From NCBI RefSeq assembly GCF_001513975.1, contig NZ_KQ947984.1:1-64000 (forward strand): a DNA stretch of 64,000 nt. The letters are read 5' to 3'. Position 1 is the first letter of the stretch. Each line of letters begins with the position of its first letter. This document shows, piece by piece, positions 19,345-28,775 of the stretch. Both the position numbers and the translations under genes were made by a program. Source of the DNA: Streptomyces curacoi (lineage in GTDB: Bacteria; Actinomycetota; Actinomycetes; Streptomycetales; Streptomycetaceae). The notes under the pieces were generated by a model. The model saw only the letters and a list, made by a program, of their open reading frames with translations. It was not told where the DNA came from and ran no database searches.

Positions 19345-19551
19345 TCAGCGCATGATCAGCTGCTGTATGCGCTCGAAGAGCTGGGTGATCGCGGGCTCGG
19401 CGGTCGCCGCGTGCGCCTCGGACGGATTCAGTATCAGCGTCAACAAAGTGATGAAGGCGAGGGTCGGCAGGGCCAGGGCCCACCAGGGCAGCCGGACGCC
19501 GGAACGGCCCGTGGACGCCGGGTGGGGCGAGGTGTGCATGCGGGCCGACAT
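19345..19551 (-). CDS. Small single-pass membrane or secreted protein
   Basis: A 68-residue protein with one hydrophobic segment (about residues 22-41, WWALALPTLAFITLLTLILN). It is followed by SEAHAATAEPA, which could be a signal-peptidase site, leaving a tail of about 18 residues. The ATG at 19551 has a clear GGAGG six bases upstream, supporting real translation. I do not recognise a family. It sits between sixA and the MFS micropeptide on the same strand. Confidence 0.7.
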   Translation of the reverse strand: MSARMHTSPHPASTGRSGVRLPWWALALPTLAFITLLTLILNPSEAHAATAEPAITQLFERIQQLIMR

Positions 19552-19745
19552 GATGCCTCCGTAGGTCTTCGAGCGGTCCGTGTCCGCCTCTCGCGGCCAC
19601 ACCTCGAAGCTACGGAATCCTCGGCCCTCGACCCATCCGGTGATCCACCCAGTTGACCCTGACACTCGCCCCCTAGGGGATGGGGGTGCCAGCCCCACCA
19701 TCGGTACTACGGCACACGTCAGCGCGGCGGGCGTCGAGCCGCCCG

Positions 19746-19865
19746 TCAGGGCGAGGCGACCGTCGCGATGATGCCGATGATCACGAAGATGGCGAAGAAG
19801 GCGCCGAAGACGAGCAGCATCTTCTTCTGGCCGTTCTGGGGGTTCGGGTCGAGCACTGGCGACAT
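19746..19865 (-). CDS. 39-residue membrane peptide, SGM_5486 family transporter-associated protein
   Basis: A tiny ORF reading MSPVLDPNPQNGQKKMLLVF and then a single hydrophobic helix ending TVASP. It matches, from memory, the SGM_5486 transporter-associated family, found beside CynX/NimT-type MFS genes in Streptomyces. Here it follows the MFS gene by 49 bases on the same strand, the expected position. It may act as an accessory subunit or stabiliser of that transporter; this is inferred from linkage only. Confidence 0.8.
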   Translation of the reverse strand: MSPVLDPNPQNGQKKMLLVFGAFFAIFVIIGIIATVASP

Positions 19866-19914
19866 ACGGCAAGTCTCGCACCCTCCGCCCCGGCGCGGCC
19901 CTCCGGGGTGCGGC

Positions 19915-21198
19915 TCAGCGGGCCGCCTCGTCCTCCACGGTGCGGTCGCGTCCGGCCAGGACGCCCACCAGCATCTGCGGGATCATGAGGCCGGTCATGA
20001 GCGCGATCGGCAGCCCCCAGCCGCCGCTGTGCTGGTAGAGCACGCCCACCAGGAGCGGCCCCGGGATGGAGAGCAGATAGCCGGTGCTCTGCGCGAAGGC
20101 GGACAGCTGGGCGACGCCCGCGCCGGTCCTGGCCCGCATCCCGACCATGGTGAGGGCCAGCGGGAAGGCACAGTTGGAGACGCCGAGCAGCACCGCCCAG
20201 ACCCAGGCGCCGCCGGCCGGAGCGAAGTACAGGCCGGCGTAGCCCGCGAGCCCGCAGACGCCGATCACGAGGACGATCGGGCCCTGGTGCGGCAGCCGGG
20301 TGGCCACGCGCGGGATGACGAAGGCCAGCGGCACTCCCATGACCATCGTGACGGCGAGCAGCAGCCCGGCCGTGGACGCGGGCACGCCCGCGTCCCGGAA
20401 GATCTGCGCCATCCAGCCCATCGTGATGTAGGCGGCGGTGGCCTGGAGCCCGAAGAAGACGGCGAGCGCCCAGGCGGTACGGCTGCGGGTGATGCGCAGA
20501 GCCGGCTCCTCGCGCGCGTGCTCCTGCCGCGCCGCCGGCTGCTCGGCCGGCCTCGCGCCCCGCTCCCGTACGAACGGCAGCCACGGCAGTACGGCCGCCG
20601 CGGCCAGCCCCGCCCACACCGCGAGGCCGGTCTGCCAACTGCCGCCCAGCGCTTCGGTCATCGGCACGGTCACCGCGGCCGCCGCCGAGGTGCCGAGGGC
20701 GAGGGCCATCGAGTACAGGCCGGTCATGGAGCCGACCCGGTCCGGGAACCAGCGCTTGACGATGACCGGCATCAGGACGTTGCTGACGGCGATGCCCATC
20801 AGGGCGAGGGCGCTGGCGGCCAGGAAGCCGGCCGTGCTGCCGACGTACGGGCGCAGCAGCAGGCCCGCGGTGATGGCGGCCATGCCGGCGCACACCACCG
20901 CGCCGGGGCCGAAGCGGCGGGCCAGCCGTGGGGCCATGACGCCGAAGACGGCGAAGCAGAGCGGGGGCACTGAGGTGAGCAGTCCGGCCACGCTGCCGCT
21001 CATGCCGAGCCCGTCGCGGACTTCTTCCAGGAGGGCGCCGAGGCTGGTGATGGCGGGGCGGAGGTTCAGGGCGGTCAGCACGATGCCGAGCACCAGCAGC
21101 CGCATCGTCCACGCGCGCGTGGCGGGCGCCGGGGTGGTGTGCGCTTCAGGGGTGCGTATCCGCATGGACGTCACCGTCCGGGTTTCCTCGCTTGCCAT
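19915..21198 (-). CDS. CynX/NimT-family MFS transporter
   Basis: A 427-residue major facilitator protein with about 12 helices. The conserved opening ITSLGALLEEVRDGLGMSGS and the repeat-A loop APRLARRFG are visible. A charged loop near residue 215 splits the halves. CynX/NimT proteins move small anions or nitroimidazoles in other bacteria; the substrate here is unknown. The ATG at 21198 is the first start after the divergent promoter. A FadR-family regulator is transcribed away from it, and a perfect palindrome lies between, so this is a probable regulator-transporter pair. Confidence 0.88.
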   Translation of the reverse strand: MASEETRTVTSMRIRTPEAHTTPAPATRAWTMRLLVLGIVLTALNLRPAITSLGALLEEVRDGLGMSGSVAGLLTSVPPLCFAVFGVMAPRLARRFGPGAVVCAGMAAITAGLLLRPYVGSTAGFLAASALALMGIAVSNVLMPVIVKRWFPDRVGSMTGLYSMALALGTSAAAAVTVPMTEALGGSWQTGLAVWAGLAAAAVLPWLPFVRERGARPAEQPAARQEHAREEPALRITRSRTAWALAVFFGLQATAAYITMGWMAQIFRDAGVPASTAGLLLAVTMVMGVPLAFVIPRVATRLPHQGPIVLVIGVCGLAGYAGLYFAPAGGAWVWAVLLGVSNCAFPLALTMVGMRARTGAGVAQLSAFAQSTGYLLSIPGPLLVGVLYQHSGGWGLPIALMTGLMIPQMLVGVLAGRDRTVEDEAAR

Positions 21199-21212
21199 GC
21201 GACCCATCATAG

Positions 21213-21227
21213 AATCATGGGATGATT
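21213..21227. promoter_or_regulatory. Probable operator of the FadR-family regulator
   Basis: AATCATGGGATGATT is a perfect 6-3-6 inverted repeat centred in the 82-bp gap between the divergent MFS and regulator genes, 14 bases from the MFS start. Position and symmetry fit a GntR/FadR dimer site. Confidence 0.6.
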
Positions 21228-21280
21228 GGCTGTACACCCCCGGGCCGCCCGGTCCCGGCCCTCCCGTGCGAAGGTGTGCC

Positions 21281-21973
21281 ATGCCCCTGAGCCACCCCCG
21301 CCGCTCGGCGCTGTCCGAGCAGGTCATCGCGGCGTTGCGGAACCAGATCGCCTCGGGCGAATGGCCGGTCGGCTCCCGCATCCCGACGGAGCCCGAGCTG
21401 GTCGAGCAGCTCGGCGTGGCCCGCAACACGGTCCGCGAGGCGGTCCGCGCGCTCGCGCACAACGGCCTGCTGGACATCCGCCAGGGCTCGGGCACCTATG
21501 TCGTGGCGACCAGCGAGCTGGCCGGCGTGATGCACCGCCGCTTCGCCGACGCCGACCCCCGGCACATCGCCGAGCTGCGCTCCACGCTGGAGTCGGCCGC
21601 CGCGAGGCTGGCCGCCGAGCGGCGCACCGAGAGGGATCTCAAGCAGCTGGACACGCTGCTGGTGCGGCGGGAGGAGGCCTGGGAGTCGGGCGACGCGGAG
21701 GCGTTCGTGACGGCCGACGCGACCTTCCATCTGGCGGTGGTGGCGGCCTCCCACAACGACGTGATGAGCGCGATGTACGCCGACCTCGGCGAGGTGCTGC
21801 GGGACTGGCTGCGCGAGGACGTCGGCGAGGAGCTGACTCCGGAGACGTACATGGACCACGGGCGGCTGGTCGACGCGATCCGCGCGGGCGACGCGACGGC
21901 GGCCGCGGCGGAGGCGGCGAGCTATCCGTTCCTGTGCCGTCCGGGGCGGTTCAGCTCCCCCGCCGGTGGCTGA
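21281..21973 (+). CDS. FadR/GntR-family transcriptional regulator (FCD domain)
   Basis: A 230-residue regulator. The N-terminal GntR winged helix (residues 8-78) shows LRNQIASGEWPVGSRIPTEP, LGVARNTVREAVRALAHNGL and IRQGSGTYV. The C-terminal FCD ligand-binding helical bundle has the metal-site residues in DATFHLAVVAASHN. It probably represses itself and the divergent MFS operon in response to a small carboxylate. The 3' end overlaps the convergent secreted-protein gene by 23 bases. The ATG at 21281 follows CGAAGG. Confidence 0.92.
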   Translation: MPLSHPRRSALSEQVIAALRNQIASGEWPVGSRIPTEPELVEQLGVARNTVREAVRALAHNGLLDIRQGSGTYVVATSELAGVMHRRFADADPRHIAELRSTLESAAARLAAERRTERDLKQLDTLLVRREEAWESGDAEAFVTADATFHLAVVAASHNDVMSAMYADLGEVLRDWLREDVGEELTPETYMDHGRLVDAIRAGDATAAAAEAASYPFLCRPGRFSSPAGG

Positions 21974-22301
21974 TCCACACCGAGCCGACTTCCTTCCAGC
22001 AGCGCCCGGTCAGCCGTACCGTCTGCGCGGGCGCGGCGTTCACCGGGGAGCTGTCGCTGTCGAGGTCCCACCAGCGGGCGCACTCGACGTGCAGGCTCAC
22101 CCGGTCGGTCTCCGGATACGGGTTGTGGCAGTACGCGGTCACATGGGAGCCGGTGACGCGGATCCGGCACGCGGCGCCGAACAGTTCCTCCGGCTCCGTT
22201 TCCGCGGCGTGCACGCGCGCGTGGGGTATCGCCTCGTACGACACCAGCAGGACGAGAGCGACGGCGACGGTCGTTGAGGCCAGGCGGCGGGACAAGCGCA
22301 C
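21951..22301 (-). CDS. Small secreted hypothetical protein
   Basis: A 116-residue protein with a signal peptide (residues 1-31, basic start then TTVAVALVLLVSY, cleavage near VHAAE). The mature part has four Cys (GAACRI, AYCHN, VECARWW, GRCWKE), suggesting two disulfides outside the cell. No known domain is recognised. The GTG at 22301 is preceded by GAGGTCCCC. It overlaps the 3' end of the FadR-family gene tail to tail. Confidence 0.72.
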   Translation of the reverse strand: MRLSRRLASTTVAVALVLLVSYEAIPHARVHAAETEPEELFGAACRIRVTGSHVTAYCHNPYPETDRVSLHVECARWWDLDSDSSPVNAAPAQTVRLTGRCWKEVGSVWISHRRGS

Positions 22302-22463
22302 AAGGGGACCTCCTCGGCCGTGCTGGGGAGGGGCTCGCGTGGTGAACGCTTAGTCCAGAGTGCGCAGTTGTGGGTCTCCCCCGCCCGGACTGGTAGGCCG
22401 AACGGGTGACGCCCCGCTCCCCGCGCGGTGCGGGAAACGGGGCGTCGACGACGTACCGGAGGA

Positions 22464-23231
22464 TCAGGCGCCGATGGCGTGCAGGCCGCCGTCCACGTGG
22501 ATGATCTCGCCGGTGGTCTTCGGGAACCAGTCGCTCAGCAGGGCGACGATGCCGCGGCCGGCCGGCTCGGGGTCCTTCAGGTCCCACTCCAGCGGGGAGC
22601 GGGAGTCCCACACGGAGGCCAGGTCGGCGAAGCCCGGGATGGACTTGGCGGCCATGGAGCCGATGGGGCCGGCGGAGATGAGGTTGCAGCGGATGTTCTG
22701 CTTGCCCAGGTCGCGGGCCATGTAGCGGCTGGTGGCCTCCAGGGCGGCCTTGGCCGGGCCCATCCAGTCGTACTGCGGCCAGGCGTACTGGGCGTCGAAG
22801 GTGAGGCCGACGACCGAGCCGCCGTTCTGCATCAGCGGCAGGCAGGCCATGGTCAGCGACTTCAGGGAGTACGCCGAGACGTGCATGGCCGTCGCGACCG
22901 ACTCGAACGGCGTGTTGAGGAAGTTGCCGCCGAGGGCGTCCTGCGGGGCGAAGCCGATGGAGTGCACGACGCCGTCGAGGCCGCCGAGCTCCTCGCCGAC
23001 GATGTCGGCCAGGCGCCCGAGGTGCTCGTCGTTGGTCACGTCGAGCTCGATGACCTTGGTGGGCTTCGGCAGCTTCTTGGCGATGCGCTCGGTCAGCGTG
23101 GGCCGCGGGAAGGCGGTCAGGATGATCTCCGCGCCCTGCTCCTGGGCCAGCTTGGCGGCGTGGAAGGCGATGGAGGACTCCATCAGCACACCGGTGATCA
23201 GGACGCGCTTGCCCTCGAGAATTCCGCTCAT
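22464..23231 (-). CDS. fabI: Enoyl-[acyl-carrier-protein] reductase (NADH), FabI/InhA
   Basis: A 255-residue FabI/InhA, which reduces enoyl-ACP in the last step of fatty-acid elongation. It opens MSGILEGKRVLITGVLMESS and has the catalytic Tyr and Lys spaced by six residues in YDWMGPAKA, then ARDLGKQNIRCNLISAGPI. It lies 5 bases downstream of fabG, the arrangement also seen in mycobacteria (mabA-inhA), so the two form one operon. Triclosan/isoniazid-type targets belong to this family. Confidence 0.96.
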   Translation of the reverse strand: MSGILEGKRVLITGVLMESSIAFHAAKLAQEQGAEIILTAFPRPTLTERIAKKLPKPTKVIELDVTNDEHLGRLADIVGEELGGLDGVVHSIGFAPQDALGGNFLNTPFESVATAMHVSAYSLKSLTMACLPLMQNGGSVVGLTFDAQYAWPQYDWMGPAKAALEATSRYMARDLGKQNIRCNLISAGPIGSMAAKSIPGFADLASVWDSRSPLEWDLKDPEPAGRGIVALLSDWFPKTTGEIIHVDGGLHAIGA

Positions 23232-23236
23232 GGTGA

Positions 23237-23941
23237 TCAGTGACCCATTCCCAGTCCGCCGTCAACGGGGATGACGGCTCCAGTGATGTACGAGGCGTCG
23301 TCCGAGGCGAGGAACCGCACCGCCGCGGCGATCTCCTCCGGCTGCGCGTACCGGCCGAGCGGCACCTGCGACACGATGTTCGCGCGCTGCTCGTCGGTGA
23401 GCACCTTGGTCATGTCGGTGTCGACGAAGCCGGGCGCGACGACGTTGAAGGTGATGTTGCGCGAGCCCAGCTCACGGGCGAGGGAGCGCGCGAAGCCGAC
23501 CAGGGCGGCCTTGGAGGCGGCGTAGTTGGCCTGGCCGGGGCCGCCGTACAGGCCGACGACCGACGAGATCAGGACGACACGGCCCTTCTTGGCGCGCAGC
23601 ATGCCCCGGTTGGCGCGCTTGACCACGCGGAAGGCGCCGGTGAGGTTGGTGTCGATGACCGAGGTGAAGTCCTCCTCGGACATGCGCATCAGGAGCTGGT
23701 CCTTGGTGATGCCGGCGTTGGCGATCAGAACCTCGACCGGGCCGTGCTCGGCCTCGATCTCCTTGTAGGCCTGCTCCACCTGCTCGGTGTCGGTGATGTC
23801 GCACTTGACGGCCAGGAAGCCGGCCGGCGGCTCACCCGAGCGGTACGTGATCGCGACCTTGTCGCCGGCGTCGGCGAAAGCGCGGGCGATGGCGAGGCCG
23901 ATGCCCCGGTTGCCTCCGGTGACGAGAACCGAGCGGCTCAA
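23237..23941 (-). CDS. fabG: 3-oxoacyl-[acyl-carrier-protein] reductase FabG
   Basis: A 234-residue SDR that reduces 3-oxoacyl-ACP with NADPH. Motifs are TGGNRGIG, NAGIT, ISSVVG and the YAASK active site, ending GAVIPVDGGLGMGH. The TTG at 23941 is chosen because AAAGGG lies 7 bases upstream and homologues start SRSVLVTGG; an ATG ten codons further out gives a non-conserved extension. It is the promoter-proximal gene of the fabG-fabI operon. The 240-bp gap upstream holds no gene. Confidence 0.94.
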   Translation of the reverse strand: MSRSVLVTGGNRGIGLAIARAFADAGDKVAITYRSGEPPAGFLAVKCDITDTEQVEQAYKEIEAEHGPVEVLIANAGITKDQLLMRMSEEDFTSVIDTNLTGAFRVVKRANRGMLRAKKGRVVLISSVVGLYGGPGQANYAASKAALVGFARSLARELGSRNITFNVVAPGFVDTDMTKVLTDEQRANIVSQVPLGRYAQPEEIAAAVRFLASDDASYITGAVIPVDGGLGMGH

Positions 23942-24181
23942 CGGATCACCCTTTCGGTAGAGGTCTGACACACCCGCCCGAACACGTGGATGACAGGCGG
24001 CTTCCCGGAAAACCTATCGGCCCGGTCCCGGCCGCGGACATTCGGGCACCGACAGTGCCTTACGGGAGTCACTGTCGGGTCCCTACAGAAAGAAGCCGAC
24101 TCCCGCCGGAAACGTGTGGTCCACGGCCCTGACCGCGCGACATGATCGGAGCCGACAGGCCACGACAGCAGGGAGACCTCC

Positions 24182-25705
24182 GTGCCCCATACCATCGATG
24201 AAGCCTTCACGGCGCTTCCGCTACGCGCCCTGGCCGACGCCGCGCTGGCACGCGCGCGTGCGCTGGGCGCCGAGCACGCGGACTTCCGGTTCGAGCGGGT
24301 GCGCAGCGCCTCCTGGCGCCTGAGGGACGCCAGGCTCGCCGGGTCGTCGGACACCACCGACCTCGGGTACGCGGTGCGCGTGGTGCACGGCGGGACCTGG
24401 GGGTTCGCGTCCGGGGTCGATCTGACGCTGGACGCCGCCGCCAAGGTCGCCTCGCAGGCGGTGGCGATGGCGAAGCTGTCCGCCCAGGTGATCAAGGCCG
24501 CCGGGTCGGACGAGCGGGTCGAGCTCGCCGACGAGCCCGTGCACGCCGACAAGACCTGGATCTCGTCGTACGAGATCGATCCGTTCACCGTGCCCGACGA
24601 GGAGAAGTCGGGGCTGCTTGCGGAGTGGAGCGCACGGCTGCTGGCGGCGGACGGGGTCAACCACGTCGACGCCTCGCTGCTCACCGTCCACGAGAACAAG
24701 TTCTACGCCGACACCGCCGGGACCGTGACGACCCAGCAGCGCGTGCGGCTGCACCCGCAGCTGACCGCCGTGTCGGTCGACGAGTCGAGCGGCGAGTTCG
24801 ACTCCATGCGCACCATCGCGCCGCCGGTCGGACGCGGCTGGGAGTATCTGACGGGCACCGGCTGGGACTGGGAGTCGGAGCTGGCGCAGATCCCGGAGCT
24901 GCTCGCCGAGAAGATGCGGGCACCGAGCGTCGAGGCGGGGCCGTACGACCTCGTCGTCGACCCCTCCAACCTGTGGCTGACCATCCACGAGTCCATCGGC
25001 CACGCCACCGAGCTGGACCGCGCCCTCGGCTACGAGGCCGCCTACGCGGGCACCTCCTTCGCCACCTTCGACCAGCTGGGCAAGCTCAGGTACGGCTCCG
25101 AGCTGATGAACGTCACCGGCGACCGCACCGCCGAGCACGGCCTGGCGACCATCGGGTACGACGACGAGGGCGTCGAGGGCCAGTCCTGGGACCTGGTGAA
25201 GGACGGCACCCTCGTCGGCTACCAGCTGGACCGGCGCATCGCGAGGCTGACCGGCTTCGAGCGGTCCAACGGCTGCGCCTTCGCCGACTCCCCCGGGCAT
25301 GTGCCGGTGCAGCGCATGGCCAACGTGTCGTTGCAGCCGGATCCGGCCGGGATGTCGACCGAGGATCTGATCGGCAGCGTCGACCGCGGCATCTACGTCG
25401 TCGGCGACCGATCCTGGTCGATCGACATGCAGCGCTACAACTTCCAGTTCACCGGGCAGCGCTTCTTCAAGATCGAGAACGGGCGGATCACCGGTCAGCT
25501 GCGGGACGTGGCCTACCAGGCGACGACCACCGACTTCTGGGGCTCGATGGCCGCGGTGGGCGGTCCGCAGACCTATGTCCTGGGCGGGGCCTTCAACTGC
25601 GGAAAGGCACAGCCGGGGCAGGTCGCGGCGGTCTCGCACGGCTGCCCTTCCGCCCTCTTCAAGGGAGTCAACATCCTCAACACCACGCAGGAGGCCGGTC
25701 GATGA
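24182..25705 (+). CDS. tldD: TldD metalloprotease subunit
   Basis: A 507-residue TldD. The zinc-binding HExxxH motif is intact at residues 269-274 (HESIGHATE). The Gly-rich C terminus includes VGGPQTYVLGGAFNCGKAQP. TldD/TldE heterodimers are peptidases that trim ribosomally made peptides and other unfolded proteins. The gene overlaps tldE by 4 bases (ATGA), giving coupled synthesis of the pair. The GTG at 24182 follows GGGAGACC. No RiPP precursor gene is evident nearby. Confidence 0.95.
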   Translation: MPHTIDEAFTALPLRALADAALARARALGAEHADFRFERVRSASWRLRDARLAGSSDTTDLGYAVRVVHGGTWGFASGVDLTLDAAAKVASQAVAMAKLSAQVIKAAGSDERVELADEPVHADKTWISSYEIDPFTVPDEEKSGLLAEWSARLLAADGVNHVDASLLTVHENKFYADTAGTVTTQQRVRLHPQLTAVSVDESSGEFDSMRTIAPPVGRGWEYLTGTGWDWESELAQIPELLAEKMRAPSVEAGPYDLVVDPSNLWLTIHESIGHATELDRALGYEAAYAGTSFATFDQLGKLRYGSELMNVTGDRTAEHGLATIGYDDEGVEGQSWDLVKDGTLVGYQLDRRIARLTGFERSNGCAFADSPGHVPVQRMANVSLQPDPAGMSTEDLIGSVDRGIYVVGDRSWSIDMQRYNFQFTGQRFFKIENGRITGQLRDVAYQATTTDFWGSMAAVGGPQTYVLGGAFNCGKAQPGQVAAVSHGCPSALFKGVNILNTTQEAGR

Positions 25706-27096
25706 GCGCCCGTACCAACAAGCCGCACGAGATCGTCGAGCGCGCCCTGGAGCTGTCCCGGGCCGACGGGTGCGTCGTCATCGCCGACGAGCAGTCGACC
25801 GCCAACCTGCGCTGGGCCGGCAACGCGCTGACCACGAACGGCGTCACGCGCGGGCGGACGCTCACCGTCGTGGCCACGGTCGACGGCAAAGAGGGCACGG
25901 CCTCCGGGGTCGTCTCCCGGTCCGCGGTGACCGCCGACGAGCTGGAGCCGCTGGTGCGGGCCGCCGAGGCCGCCGCGCGCGGCGCCGGGCCCGCCGAGGA
26001 CGCGCAGCCGCTGGTGACGGACGTACCGGCGTCGCCGGACTTCACGGACGCCCCGGCCGAGACGTCGTCCACCGTGTTCGCCGACTTCGCCCCGGCGCTC
26101 GGCGAGGCGTTCGCACGCGCGCGTGCGGGCGGGCGGGAGCTGTACGGTTTCGCCAACCACGAGCTGGTGTCGACCTACGTGGGCACGTCCACGGGGCTGC
26201 GGCTGCGGCACGACCAGCCCAACGGGACGCTGGAGCTGAACGCCAAGTCGCCCGACCGTACCCGCTCGGCGTGGGCGGGGCGCTCCACGCGGGACTTCAA
26301 GGACGTGGACCCGACCGCGCTCGACGCCGAGCTGGCCGTACGCCTCGGCTGGGCCGAGCGGCGCCTGGAGCTTCCGGCGGGCCGGTACGAGACGCTGCTG
26401 CCGCCGACCGCCGTGGCCGACCTGCTGATCTACCAGATGTGGTCGGCGTCCGGGCGGGACGCGGTCGAGGGCCGCACCGTGTTCTCCAAGCCGGGCGGCA
26501 AGACGCGCGTCGGCGAGCGCCTGACCGAGCTGCCGCTGACCCTGCGCAGCGACCCGAACGAGCCGGGCCTGGAGTCCGCCCCGTTCGTGATCGCGCACTC
26601 CTCCGGCGGCGACCAGTCGGTGTTCGACAACGGGCTGCCGATCACGGCCACCGAGTGGATGCGCCAGGGCGAGCTGAAGCACCTCACGACCACCCGCCAC
26701 AGTGCCGGGCTGACCGGACTGCCGGTGGCGCCGGGCGCCGACAACCTGATCCTGGACGGCGGCGAGGACCGCTCGCTCGAGGAGATGGTCGCGGACACCG
26801 AGCGCGGGCTGCTGCTGACCTGCCTGTGGTACATCCGCGAGGTCGACCCGGCGACGCTGCTGCTCACGGGCCTGACCCGGGACGGGGTGTACCTCGTCGA
26901 GAACGGTGAGGTGACCGGCGAGGTCAACAACTTCCGGTTCAACGAGTCGCCGGTGGACCTGCTGGGGCGGGCGACGGAAGCGGGCCGTACGGAGAAGACG
27001 TTGCCCAGGGAATGGAGCGACTGGTTCACCAGGGCGGCGATGCCCGCGCTGCGCGTCCCCGATTTCAACATGAGCTCTGTCAGTCAGGGCGTATAA
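25702..27096 (+). CDS. pmbA: TldE/PmbA non-catalytic peptidase subunit
   Basis: A 464-residue TldE/PmbA homologue, the partner of TldD that shapes the active chamber but lacks the HExxxH zinc motif. Expected blocks are the N-terminal DGCVVIADEQSTANLRWAGN, the central FVIAHSSGGDQSVFDNGLP, and the C-terminal GEVTGEVNNFRFNESPVDLL. The ATG at 25702 overlaps the tldD stop. Reading ends 56 bases before tyrS, and read-through into tyrS is plausible, although TATAAC at 27091 could also serve as a local -10. Confidence 0.94.
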   Translation: MSARTNKPHEIVERALELSRADGCVVIADEQSTANLRWAGNALTTNGVTRGRTLTVVATVDGKEGTASGVVSRSAVTADELEPLVRAAEAAARGAGPAEDAQPLVTDVPASPDFTDAPAETSSTVFADFAPALGEAFARARAGGRELYGFANHELVSTYVGTSTGLRLRHDQPNGTLELNAKSPDRTRSAWAGRSTRDFKDVDPTALDAELAVRLGWAERRLELPAGRYETLLPPTAVADLLIYQMWSASGRDAVEGRTVFSKPGGKTRVGERLTELPLTLRSDPNEPGLESAPFVIAHSSGGDQSVFDNGLPITATEWMRQGELKHLTTTRHSAGLTGLPVAPGADNLILDGGEDRSLEEMVADTERGLLLTCLWYIREVDPATLLLTGLTRDGVYLVENGEVTGEVNNFRFNESPVDLLGRATEAGRTEKTLPREWSDWFTRAAMPALRVPDFNMSSVSQGV

Positions 27097-27152
27097 CCTC
27101 GTAGTCGGCTGTCACCCGACTGCCCGAAGACCATCGAGGAGACACGAGAACA

Positions 27153-28421
27153 GTGACGGACATCGTCGACGAGCTGAAGTGGCGTGGCGTGATCGCCCTG
27201 TCCACTGACGAGGACGCATTGCGCAAGGCGCTCGCGGACGGTCCCGTCACGTTCTATTGCGGTTTCGACCCGACCGCGGCCAGCCTGCACGTCGGCCACC
27301 TGGTCCAGGTGCTCACCATGCGCCGCCTGCAGCAGGCGGGCCTGCGCCCGCTGGCGCTGGTGGGCGGGGCGACCGGCCAGATCGGCGACCCCCGCCCGAC
27401 GGCCGAGCGCACGCTGAACGACCCGGAGACGGTCGCGAACTGGGTGATGCGGCTGCGCGCGCAGATCGAGCCGTTCCTGTCCTTCGAGGGCGAGAACGCC
27501 GCGGTGATGGTGAACAACCTGGACTGGACGGCCGGCATGTCGGCCATCGAGTTCCTGCGGGACATCGGCAAGCACTTCCGCGTCAACAAGATGCTGACCA
27601 AGGACTCGGTCGCCCGTCGACTGCAGTCCGAAGAGGGCATCAGCTACACGGAGTTCAGCTACCAGCTGCTGCAGGGCATGGACTTCCTGGAGCTGTACCG
27701 GCGCTACGGCTGCACGCTCCAGCAGGGCGGCAGCGACCAGTGGGGCAACCTCACGGCGGGTCTGGACCTGATCCACAAGCTGGAGCCGCACGCCAAGGTG
27801 CACGCTCTCGCGACCCCGCTCATGACCAAGGCGGACGGCACCAAGTTCGGCAAGACCGAGGGCGGCGCCGTCTGGCTCGACCCGGAGATGACGACGCCGT
27901 ACGCGTTCTACCAGTTCTGGCTGAACGCTGACGACCGGGACATCTCCACCTACATGCGCATCCTCTCCTTCAAGTCCCGTGCGGAGCTGGAGGAGCTGGA
28001 GAAGCAGACCGAGGAGCGCCCCCAGGCCCGCGCCGCGCAGCGTGCGCTCGCCGAGGAGCTGACGACGCTGGTGCACGGCGCCGAGCAGACGGCCGCCGTG
28101 ATCGCCGCGTCCAAGGCCCTCTTCGGCCAGGGCGAGCTGTCGGAGCTGGACGACCGCACGCTGGCCGCGGCCCTCTCCGAGGTGCCGCACATCCGGGTCG
28201 AGCAGCTCGGCCCGGTCGTCGACCTGTTCGCCGAGGTCGGCCTGGTGGCCAGCAAGTCCGCCGCGCGACGCACCGTGAAGGAGGGCGGGGCCTACGTGAA
28301 CAACGTGAAGGTCACCGCCGAGGACGCGGTGCCCGCGAAGGAGGACCTGCTGCACAGCCGGTGGCTGGTGCTGCGCCGGGGCAAGAAGAACCTGGCGGCG
28401 GTCGAGGTCACAGGCGTCTGA
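27153..28421 (+). CDS. tyrS: Tyrosyl-tRNA synthetase
   Basis: A 422-residue class I synthetase that charges tRNA-Tyr. The HIGH-type motif is HVGH at residues 46-49, the KMSKS-type motif is KFGKT near residue 230, and [12 protein letters not shown] plus QGGSDQWGN line the tyrosine pocket. A C-terminal S4 RNA-binding domain spans about 350-415. Length is standard. The GTG at 27153 follows GAGGAGACACG. It is followed by a terminator. No T-box is visible in the short leader. Confidence 0.97.
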   Translation: MTDIVDELKWRGVIALSTDEDALRKALADGPVTFYCGFDPTAASLHVGHLVQVLTMRRLQQAGLRPLALVGGATGQIGDPRPTAERTLNDPETVANWVMRLRAQIEPFLSFEGENAAVMVNNLDWTAGMSAIEFLRDIGKHFRVNKMLTKDSVARRLQSEEGISYTEFSYQLLQGMDFLELYRRYGCTLQQGGSDQWGNLTAGLDLIHKLEPHAKVHALATPLMTKADGTKFGKTEGGAVWLDPEMTTPYAFYQFWLNADDRDISTYMRILSFKSRAELEELEKQTEERPQARAAQRALAEELTTLVHGAEQTAAVIAASKALFGQGELSELDDRTLAAALSEVPHIRVEQLGPVVDLFAEVGLVASKSAARRTVKEGGAYVNNVKVTAEDAVPAKEDLLHSRWLVLRRGKKNLAAVEVTGV

Positions 28422-28446
28422 CGGGCGTACACGGACGTGTCCGCGA

Positions 28447-28484
28447 CGAAGGGGCGGCTTCCCTGACGGCAGGCCGCCCCTTCG
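28447..28484. terminator. Terminator after tyrS, shared with the GlsB gene
   Basis: A 12-bp perfect stem (28447-28458 with 28473-28484) with a 14-base loop lies between convergent genes. Confidence 0.8.
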
Positions 28485-28496
28485 GCGTGTCCGGTC

Positions 28497-28775
28497 TCAT
28501 CTCCGTTGCTTTCGCCTGCCCAGCGTCGCCATGTACAGCATGTCCCCGACGTACACGATGATCACTGCCGCGACGACCTGGAAGGCGTGCCGGCTCCAGT
28601 CGATGCCGTCGGTCGAGTCGACACCGGCCGCGCGTGCGATGGAGTTGCCGACGATGGCGCCGAGCATGCCGAAGATGGTGGTCAGCCAGAGAGGGCTGTG
28701 CTGCTTGCCCGGGATGAGCGCCTTCGCGATCAGCCCCAGCACGAAACCCACGATGATCGCCCACAACCAGCCCAT
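28497..28775 (-). CDS. GlsB/YeaQ/YmgE-family stress membrane protein
   Basis: A 92-residue membrane protein with three hydrophobic helices (about residues 3-20, 30-50 and 65-85). It has the family's Gly-rich pattern GWLWAIIVGFVLGLIAKALI and PGKQHSPLWLTTIFGMLGAI. These proteins belong to the transglycosylase-associated/GlsB group and are induced by general stress in many bacteria; their activity is unknown. The ATG at 28775 follows GGAGGCAGCC. It is monocistronic. Confidence 0.88.
   Translation of the reverse strand: MGWLWAIIVGFVLGLIAKALIPGKQHSPLWLTTIFGMLGAIVGNSIARAAGVDSTDGIDWSRHAFQVVAAVIIVYVGDMLYMATLGRRKQRR

Noticed and set aside
24182-27096. TldD/TldE as part of a RiPP cluster
   Set aside because: No short precursor ORF, transporter or modifying enzyme is adjacent; flanking genes are fabG and tyrS, so a housekeeping role is likelier.
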